IMG/VR virus record: IMGVR_UViG_3300025921_000065
Location: 1-27,067 of that record
Strand: one strand, 5' to 3'
Length of the DNA: 27,067 bases
From: a virus
Shown piece after piece: positions 22,734 to 27,067 of this stretch (its first letter is position 1; each line of letters starts with the position of its first letter). The notes under the pieces were generated by a model. It searched no databases. It had not been told where the DNA came from and was given only the letters and a program-made list of their open reading frames with translations. The translations under genes and the position numbers were made by a program.

Positions 22734-22912
22734 CCCGCAACCACCGCGGCGGCCAGCTGCGCCGGGCCATCAAGCAGGACGACTTCCTCCGCGGCGCCGG
22801 TGTGCCGCTCGAGCACGACGCCGCCATCGTCGAAGATCCGCACCACCTGGTAGCGGTTACGGCTTTCCGGCCACTCGACGACGTCGCCTTCGCGCAGCGG
22901 CTGTTCAGCCAC
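22730..22912 (-). CDS. Hypothetical small beta protein, 60 aa
   Basis: GTG at 22912 overlaps the previous gene by GTGGCTGA. The product starts with LREGDVVEWPESRNRYQVVRI and continues FDDGGVVLERHTGAAEEVVLL, a short beta-barrel pattern of the KOW/SH3 kind. Longer upstream reading in the frame is Arg/Pro/Ser-rich shadow of the neighbouring gene and is rejected. Coupled both sides. Function unknown. Confidence 0.62.
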   Translation of the reverse strand: MAEQPLREGDVVEWPESRNRYQVVRIFDDGGVVLERHTGAAEEVVLLDGPAQLAAAVVAG

Positions 22913-23246
22913 GCGCCGCGGCCGTGAGCGCCGGCGTGACGACGTCGGTCCCGGCCCACGACGTCGGGATGCCCCAGCCTTGGCCGAGGGTGAGCTCGCA
23001 GTTGCGGGCGCCGGCGACCAGCGGCACTGCCGCCAGCACGTCACCGGCCTCTCCGAACAGGGCGAAGCCCTGCGCGTCCGGCACGTACGGCAGCTCGACC
23101 TGGTCGAGGAACTCGATCCGGCCGAGGTCCTCGTGCACCCGGTAGCGGACCGAATGCGTGATGTTGCCGATCACGTCGACGTCGCCGGGCGACGTCGCGT
23201 TCTTCCGCTGCTTGATCGGGCGGAGCGATCCCATCAGTTCGGTCAT
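22905..23246 (-). CDS. Hypothetical protein, 113 aa
   Basis: ATG at 23246 is preferred over TTG at 23267 because of a GGAAAG site about nine bases upstream and a natural MTELMGSLRPIKQRKN start. The beta-rich body (GDVDVIGNITHSVRYRVHED, LGRIEFLDQVELPYVP, AGARNCELTLGQGW) has no motif I recognise. First gene of the four-gene minus operon, starting only 29 bases from the divergent integrase start, so their promoters must lie inside or overlap the coding regions. Confidence 0.6.
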   Translation of the reverse strand: MTELMGSLRPIKQRKNATSPGDVDVIGNITHSVRYRVHEDLGRIEFLDQVELPYVPDAQGFALFGEAGDVLAAVPLVAGARNCELTLGQGWGIPTSWAGTDVVTPALTAAARG

Positions 23247-23275
23247 AAGCGGATCTTTCCACCGCAAAGGCGGAT

Positions 23276-24220
23276 ATGAACAGCAACGAGCTTGCGGTGC
23301 GCGCGTCGGCGCCTGTCGACCGCGCGGCCGGCCCGGTCATCAACTCACCGACGCAACTCGTCGCCGCGGCGTTCCTCGCCGGCTACACCGGCCGCACCCG
23401 CGAGGCCTACGACACCGACCTGCGCCAGTTCTTCGACTGGTGTGCATGCGTGCAGGTGGATCCGCTCGCGGCCGCCCGCATGCACGTGCAGGTCTACATC
23501 CGTGAGCTCGAGGAGCGCCTGGTCGCCTCGAGCATCGCCCGCAAGCTCTCCGCGCTGTCCGGCTTCTACTCCTACGCCGCGGCCGAGGACCTCATCAAGC
23601 GATCGCCGATGACCGGGCTGCGCCGACCCAAGGTGTCCGACGAGTCCCCGCGGTTCGGTCTCGACCGGCACGAGCTCGCCCGGCTGTTGGAAGTTGCCAA
23701 CACCCACAGCCCGGTCGCGTACGCGCTCGTGTGCCTGCTCGCGTTCAACGGGCTGCGCGTGTCCGAAGCGTGCAAGGCGACCGTCGCCGACCTGGCGGAG
23801 GAGCGCGGGCACCGGCTGCTCACGGTCACCCGAAAGGGTGGCAAGCGTGCAAGGATCCCGCTCGCGCCGCGCACCATCGAGGCGATCGCCGCGCTACCGT
23901 CCATGACTGACGTCGGCGCGTCTGCCCCCGTGGGCGCGTCGGCGTTGCTGTTCGGCATCGACCGGTTCGCCGCGTGGCGGCTGATCCGACGGCTCGCTTA
24001 TTCCGCCGGAATATCCAAGCCGATCTCGCCGCACTCGCTGCGCCACACGTACGTGACGCTCTCGCTGGACGCCGGCGTCGAGCTGCGCGACGTGCAAGAC
24101 GGCGCCGGGCACGCGGATCCGCGGACCACCCGCCGCTACGACCGCGGCCGCAACTCACTGGACCGCGCACCCACCTACCGGCTCGCCGCGTACGTCGACG
24201 TCGACGAGGACGTCGCCTGA
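23276..24220 (+). CDS. int: Tyrosine integrase (XerC/D-like)
   Basis: The 314-aa site-specific recombinase would insert and excise the phage genome. The N-terminal core-binding (SAM-like) domain spans about 24-105 (LAGYTGRTREAYDTDLRQFF, SIARKLSALSGFYSY). The catalytic domain has all expected residues: Arg161 (NGLRVSEAC), Lys187 (VTRKGGKRARI), His253 and Arg256 (PHSLRHTYVT), His279 (GAGHADPRTT) and nucleophile Tyr288 (RRYD). There is no arm-binding domain, so it resembles Xer-type more than lambda Int. ATG follows AAAGGCGG. Codons 242-246 (YSAGI) are formed exactly by palindrome copy 3. No excisionase is recognised nearby. Confidence 0.93.
   Translation: MNSNELAVRASAPVDRAAGPVINSPTQLVAAAFLAGYTGRTREAYDTDLRQFFDWCACVQVDPLAAARMHVQVYIRELEERLVASSIARKLSALSGFYSYAAAEDLIKRSPMTGLRRPKVSDESPRFGLDRHELARLLEVANTHSPVAYALVCLLAFNGLRVSEACKATVADLAEERGHRLLTVTRKGGKRARIPLAPRTIEAIAALPSMTDVGASAPVGASALLFGIDRFAAWRLIRRLAYSAGISKPISPHSLRHTYVTLSLDAGVELRDVQDGAGHADPRTTRRYDRGRNSLDRAPTYRLAAYVDVDEDVA
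23999..24013. repeat. Palindrome copy 3, inside integrase
   Basis: TATTCCGCCGGAATA occupies codons 242-246 of the integrase in phase, encoding Tyr-Ser-Ala-Gly-Ile just before the HxxR catalytic motif. Such a position matches a natural Ala-Gly-Ile turn in the family, so the site may be coincident with protein constraint or a functional site embedded in coding DNA. Confidence 0.85.
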
Positions 24221-24260
24221 GCCGTGGGTTCAGTCTTTTCTAAACCTCTTTTGAAACCGT

Positions 24261-24290
24261 CAGCCCCTCACCCTCGTGGGTGAGGGGCTG
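24261..24290. terminator. Strong bidirectional terminator hairpin
   Basis: CAGCCCCTCACCC (24261-24273) pairs with GGGTGAGGGGCTG (24278-24290) around TCGT, a perfect 13-bp stem. The plus side is followed by ATATTGCGTTTTGGG, the minus side by ACGGTTTCAAAAGAGG. It separates the converging integrase gene and the minus-strand gene ending at 24307. Confidence 0.9.
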
Positions 24291-24306
24291 ATATTGCGTT
24301 TTGGGT

Positions 24307-24654
24307 TCAGCGACGGGCGGCCGGCACTGCCATCGGCACGACCAACCCGGGGCCCGTCATATGCCGCTGCGGGAGGGTCTCCGCCTGCTGCTGCTCGAGC
24401 GTCTCGTTAAGCCGGCGGGTCGCGTCGGCGAGCGCGAAGGTGCCCAGCGCCTGACCGAGCGCGATCGCGCGGTCCACATTGTTCGACGGGCCGGTGCGTT
24501 GCGACAGGGTGCGATGCGCGGTGAGCAGCAGGGAGCCGGCGAGTGCGAGCGGGTCAACGCCGCTGACGTTCTCGTGCTCTGCCTTTGGTTCCTGTTGGTC
24601 GTCGACGATGGCGATCGCCTCGTCGTCGACGACGGGCGTTGCGGTCTCGCTCAA
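24307..24654 (-). CDS. Hypothetical protein, 115 aa
   Basis: TTG at 24654 follows AGAAGGAGAGCTG, the best ribosome site on this strand, and is preferred to an ATG at 24714, which would add 20 residues upstream of that site. Residues 1-40 are acidic and disordered (VVDDEAIAIVDDQQEPKAEH); 42-95 form helices (LALAGSLLLTAHRTLSQRTG, AIALGQALGTFALADATRRL); the end is Pro/Ala-rich. It converges on the integrase terminator. No motif suggests repressor or excisionase function. Possibly the last gene of the leftward early operon before the IS remnant entered. Confidence 0.6.
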   Translation of the reverse strand: MSETATPVVDDEAIAIVDDQQEPKAEHENVSGVDPLALAGSLLLTAHRTLSQRTGPSNNVDRAIALGQALGTFALADATRRLNETLEQQQAETLPQRHMTGPGLVVPMAVPAARR

Positions 24655-24770
24655 CAGCTCTCCTTCTTGAAACAAAGTTTCGTTGTTACATGCCACGGCC
24701 GAGTGTCGGCGCACCGAGCGCGCGGAGTCCGGCGGCTAGCTGTAGTACTTCATGACGTTGGTGACACGGG

Positions 24771-25193
24771 TCACCGTCCATCCAGCTCGTCGAAGATGGT
24801 GAGCTGGTCGTCCGTCACCTCGGGCCATTCCTCCACCTCCTGCGGCTCGACCTTCGGACCCACGGCGGGCACTCGGGTGATGGGCGGGAGCCAGCCGAGG
24901 GCTGAGTGCTTCCGCTCGAAGTTGTAGTAGTTGAGGAACTCGGCGAGCGCCTGCGTTCGATCCTGCTCCGAGTCGTAGGGCCGGCGGCGCAGCCACTCCG
25001 CGAGCATCGTCTGGTTGTACCGCTCGACCTTGCCGTTCGTGCGCGGCGTGTAGGGACGGGTCCGCTTGTGCCGGGTGCCGGTCTTGGTCAGCGCCTCGGC
25101 GAACGCTCGGGAGCGGTAGGGCGAGCCGTTGTCGGTCAGCACCCGGATGAACCGGTATGGCGTCCCTCGCCGGTGCTTGCCCGCGTACCTCAT
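24771..25193 (-). pseudogene. IS481-type transposase remnant (C-terminal part)
   Basis: The 140-aa frame starts with ATGA overlap at the end of the zinc-ribbon gene (MRYAGKHRRG) and runs into a rve-type integrase core: FIRVLTDNGSPYRSRAFAEA holds the second catalytic Asp, RPYTPRTNGKVERYNQTMLA the Glu, then LAEFLNYYNFERKHSALGWLPPITRV. The whole N-terminal half, including the helix-turn-helix and first Asp, is missing, so it cannot be active. After PPITRV the frame continues into unrelated acidic sequence (EVEEWPEVTDDQLTIFDELD). An expected closing TRVTNVMKYYS appears in another frame at 24736-24770, as though about 100 bases had been inserted. The first ten residues may belong to a phage gene cut by the element. 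Confidence 0.75.
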
Positions 25194-26110
25194 CCGGCCT
25201 CGGTCCACCGCGACAGCTGCTCGTCGCTGAGCCGGCCGCGGCCGCGGACGTCGGGCTCGTCGACTTCGACCCAACGCTCTTCGCCGGCGAGTTCTTCGAA
25301 TTGGAACCGCCAGCACCTGCGGGTGCCGTCGCCCCGGCGGCAGTCCGGGTTGCGGCACACCGCCCGGTCCTCGTCGGCGACGACGGTCTGCTGGTAGCAG
25401 TACATGCATTCGTTGACCGACGCGGTGAACCGGTTGCCGAGCACCATCGCCGCCGCCCGGCCGAGCAGACGCAGCGCTTCGCTGCGCACGGTCTCGGCGA
25501 GCATCGGCGCCTCATCGACGAGCTGGTCGGCGTGCAGCGCAAGGAACGCGAGCGTGTCGAGGACACCGTCGTCGATGCCGAGACCCTCCGCCGTCGGCCT
25601 GGGTCGTGGCGTTAGGCGGAGGGCCCGGCAGACGGAACGCTCCAGCCCGCGGAGCGTCACGACGAACCCGGGCCGATAGTTGTCCGGGTCGTCCAGTGTG
25701 GTCTCCGACGGCGCGAACTCGCTGGCCCAGTACCGGCCGGTCAGGAAGTCCAGCGCCAGCAGGTCGATCGGCACGGCGATGCCGCCGCCACCGCCGCTGC
25801 GGCCCTTCGTCGTACGGGTGCCGACGAGCTCGAGCAGATGCGGGTAGAACCAGGCGAGGCCGTGACGGTCCCAGTCCGGGTCGCACCACCAGGCGTCCTG
25901 TTGTGGCGCGAGCGCGGCCGCGCGGCGCTGCTCGAGCGTCAGCCTGGCGCCGGCCGTGCCGACCGGGCGTTCGCAGGCGCGGGTGTCCATCGGGTCGCGG
26001 CCGTTACGGCCGTCGGCGTGGTTGGCCGTGAGCAGCCGACGGAGCATCTCGCCGGGGGACGGTGGATCCGCTACCGCCCGCAACGTCAAATCGAACGCCT
26101 CCCCGCACAC
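25190..26110 (-). CDS. Zinc-ribbon conserved phage protein
   Basis: The 306-aa product from GTG at 26110 (ATG at 26047 is an alternative, after GGCGAG) resembles a phage protein with RACERPVG, a QQDAWWCDPDWDRHGLAWFYPHLLEL stretch (in parts), a low-complexity GRSGGGGG linker, and LLALDFLTGRYWASEF. The C-terminal third has a zinc ribbon: CMYC and, 15 residues later, CRNPDC, then RRCWRFQFEEL. Such genes are found in early regions of actinophages; the function is not established to my knowledge. The stop overlaps the transposase remnant start, which suggests the element entered just behind this gene without breaking its main body. Confidence 0.7.
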   Translation of the reverse strand: MCGEAFDLTLRAVADPPSPGEMLRRLLTANHADGRNGRDPMDTRACERPVGTAGARLTLEQRRAAALAPQQDAWWCDPDWDRHGLAWFYPHLLELVGTRTTKGRSGGGGGIAVPIDLLALDFLTGRYWASEFAPSETTLDDPDNYRPGFVVTLRGLERSVCRALRLTPRPRPTAEGLGIDDGVLDTLAFLALHADQLVDEAPMLAETVRSEALRLLGRAAAMVLGNRFTASVNECMYCYQQTVVADEDRAVCRNPDCRRGDGTRRCWRFQFEELAGEERWVEVDEPDVRGRGRLSDEQLSRWTEAG

Positions 26111-26281
26111 GTCTGTCTGAGCGCTTGGTGCTGCAGCTCCGACCCGAGTGCGGCTCCGTCACCTTGCCACGGTGATCGGCAGGAACCGGCCAACCAGCAA
26201 GCAAGATCCCTAAAAGGGACTAACCGTTCCGACCGATCGAACGACGGCGGCCGCGACAACGGCACGCACACCACGTCGGTG
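26111..26281. promoter_or_regulatory. Intergenic region with two inverted repeats
   Basis: Upstream of the zinc-ribbon gene (minus strand) and downstream of the gene ending at 26282. TCCCT-AAA-AGGGA lies at 26207-26219 and CGTTC-9 bases-GAACG at 26225-26243. The sequence is less G/C-rich around CAAGATCCCTAAAAGG. It may hold a promoter and operator for the leftward operon, but no clear -10/-35 pair is visible. Confidence 0.35.
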
Positions 26282-26500
26282 TCACGGCGCTGGCTCCGGA
26301 TATTCCGACGGAATAGCCGGCGCTGGCGGTTCGGCTTCGATGATGTCGACGTCCAGGTTCCACCCGTCACCGCGGGCGATCGCGGCCGCTTCCAACGCGT
26401 CGGTGATCGCGTTGCAGATCTCTTCGGCCTCCTCCAGGTCGCCATAGGTGGAGGTGACGATCCAGTACCGCGCGCCGTTGCGGCGGGTGCCGGCGCTCAC
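26282..26500 (-). CDS. Hypothetical protein, 72 aa
   Basis: GTG at 26500 overlaps the upstream stop (GTGA), so the longer upstream reading is rejected as shadow. The product reads ARYWIVTSTYGDLEEAEEIC, NAITDALEAAAIARGDGWNL, DVDIIEAEPPAPA: a small alpha/beta fold with one amphipathic helix. The end AIPSEYPEPAP is made by palindrome copy 4, like the end of the 22458 gene. Function unknown. Confidence 0.6.
   Translation of the reverse strand: MSAGTRRNGARYWIVTSTYGDLEEAEEICNAITDALEAAAIARGDGWNLDVDIIEAEPPAPAIPSEYPEPAP
26301..26315. repeat. Palindrome copy 4 (TATTCCGACGGAATA)
   Basis: Same arms as the other three copies with A instead of C at the centre, so both arms stay perfectly paired. It lies in the last codons of the minus-strand gene ending at 26282 and encodes IPSEYP. 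The flanks GGA and GCCGG extend partial symmetry. Confidence 0.85.
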
Positions 26501-26799
26501 TTCGCTGCCTCGAGCCGACCGCCGCCGGGGCGACGACGGAACTTGGTCGGCCAGCGGCCCCACATGGTGAAGTCGACGTCGTCGCCGTACGCCTGGTACC
26601 ACAGCGGGGTCTCGCTGCTGGCGCGCAGCGTGATGATGGCCGGAACCGGGTCGAGGCAGCCGGGCCAGGAGTCCCGTTTGCGGCTGGCGCCCATCTTGGT
26701 GATGAAGTCGACGTGCCGGCATGGGCCGCCGGTGGAGATGGTGACGGCCGTGTCGCGGGGCAGCATCGCGAGGATCTCCTCGAGCTCGCCGACGGTCAC
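26497..26799 (-). CDS. Hypothetical protein, 100 aa
   Basis: GTG at 26799 overlaps the upstream gene (GTGA). The N-terminus MTVGELEEILAMLPRDTAVT is a pattern of small phage proteins of unknown role (a helix, then a strand with VxIxxGG). Middle part has CRHVDFITKMG and LDPVPAIITLRASSETP; the end is basic (KFRRRPGGGR). A membrane segment or catalytic motif is absent. Confidence 0.62.
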   Translation of the reverse strand: MTVGELEEILAMLPRDTAVTISTGGPCRHVDFITKMGASRKRDSWPGCLDPVPAIITLRASSETPLWYQAYGDDVDFTMWGRWPTKFRRRPGGGRLEAAK

Positions 26800-27008
26800 G
26801 ACGATCCTTCGATCAGTTCACGGCATGTTCTCGCGTCGAGCAGGCCGGACAGCGCGTGCATGCCGAGCAGCTCGATCGACGCGTGGTGCTCGGTCTCGGG
26901 GTGCTTGCCCAGATCGGAGACCCAGGAGGCCATCGCGTTCGGGACGTCGCCGGGCAGGTAGGCGAGCGCACGCTCCTTCGCCCAGTCGATGTGTTCGGCC
27001 CGGTTCAT
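26796..27008 (-). CDS. Hypothetical protein, 70 aa
   Basis: ATG at 27008 overlaps the upstream stop (ATGA), favoured over a longer start at 27059. The product begins MNRAEHIDWAKERALAYLPG, with helices DVPNAMASWVSDLGK and ASIELLGMHALSGLLDART, a compact helical protein often seen in early regions of phages; similar small proteins are commonly unannotated. It is coupled to the following gene by GTGA. Function unknown. Confidence 0.65.
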   Translation of the reverse strand: MNRAEHIDWAKERALAYLPGDVPNAMASWVSDLGKHPETEHHASIELLGMHALSGLLDARTCRELIEGSS

Positions 27009-27067
27009 GACCGGCCGCCGGTGGCGAGCCACGCCTTGACTTGCCGTTGCGCGATCCATAGCTCGCC
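27005..27067 (-). CDS. Partial gene, C-terminal 20 aa
   Basis: The frame enters from the right edge and ends at TGA 27007-27005, overlapping the next ATG. Visible residues are GELWIAQRQVKAWLATGGRS, a short amphipathic end. The overlap pattern and the open frame support a real coding end, but the gene cannot be identified. Confidence 0.5.
   Translation of the reverse strand, partial: GELWIAQRQVKAWLATGGRS

Noticed and set aside
24226-24310. GGGTTCAG repeated at both sides of the integrase terminator, as a possible att core
   Set aside because: Only 8-9 bases, common in tRNA T-loops and by chance; no tRNA end or longer identity is present.
26225-26243. CGTTC...GAACG as an SOS (LexA) box
   Set aside because: Actinobacterial LexA boxes have GAAC before GTTC with a four-base gap; here order and spacing are reversed and longer.
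1-27067. CRISPR arrays, tRNA or rRNA genes
   Set aside because: No regularly spaced direct repeats and no cloverleaf or rRNA-like segments were seen on either strand.

Overview
The window is a contiguous block of a high-GC, actinobacterial-type temperate phage or prophage with a long non-contractile tail (siphovirus). This rests on the virion gene order (HNH, TerS, TerL, portal, MuF-type protein, scaffold, HK97-fold capsid, head-tail connectors, major tail protein, frameshifted tail chaperone, tape measure, minor tail proteins, fibres, lysis), a tyrosine integrase, strong G/C third-position bias, many GTG/TTG starts, and ATGA/GTGA/TGATG overlaps. I cannot name a host genus. No repressor, Cro or replication gene is visible, so the early region probably continues off the right edge.

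Layout. 1-1725 (+): coupled small genes, two of them Cys-rich, then an HNH nuclease, a small basic protein whose first 19-21 residues copy the start of the major capsid protein, and a 79-aa conserved protein. 1726-1939: non-coding and rich in inverted repeats, a candidate packaging or leader region. 1940-7912 (+): packaging and head genes. 7955-8929 (+): a GT4-type glycosyltransferase inside the head operon. 8919-11989 (+): connectors, tail terminator, major tail protein, and chaperones joined by a -1 frameshift at GGGGAAA. 12015-18430 (+): tape measure, Dit-like and Tal-like minor tail proteins, a fibre made of YadA-like beta-roll repeats, and a 45-aa helical protein. 18480-19919 (+): XhlA-like membrane protein, CHAP + PG-binding endolysin, holin. 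19952-22027 (+): a small beta protein and a fibre frame split by one in-frame TGA, followed by a beta-propeller. 22164-22189: terminator hairpin.

22244-23246 (-): four coupled small genes, divergent from the integrase (23276-24220, +). The integrase and a minus-strand gene of unknown function converge on a strong hairpin at 24261-24290. 24736-25193 (-): an IS481-type transposase remnant joined to the end of the early operon. 25190-27067 (-): a zinc-ribbon protein, an intergenic region with inverted repeats, and four coupled small genes, the last cut by the window edge.

The strongest unexplained signals are: (i) a 15-bp palindrome, TATTCCGNCGGAATA, present four times, once between tail genes, once inside the integrase core and twice in the last codons of small genes; (ii) the in-frame TGA between the fibre and the propeller; (iii) the capsid N-terminus mimic upstream of the terminase; (iv) the head-operon glycosyltransferase; (v) the YadA-like fibre. 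Family assignments come from motif and context reading alone; no database search was run.
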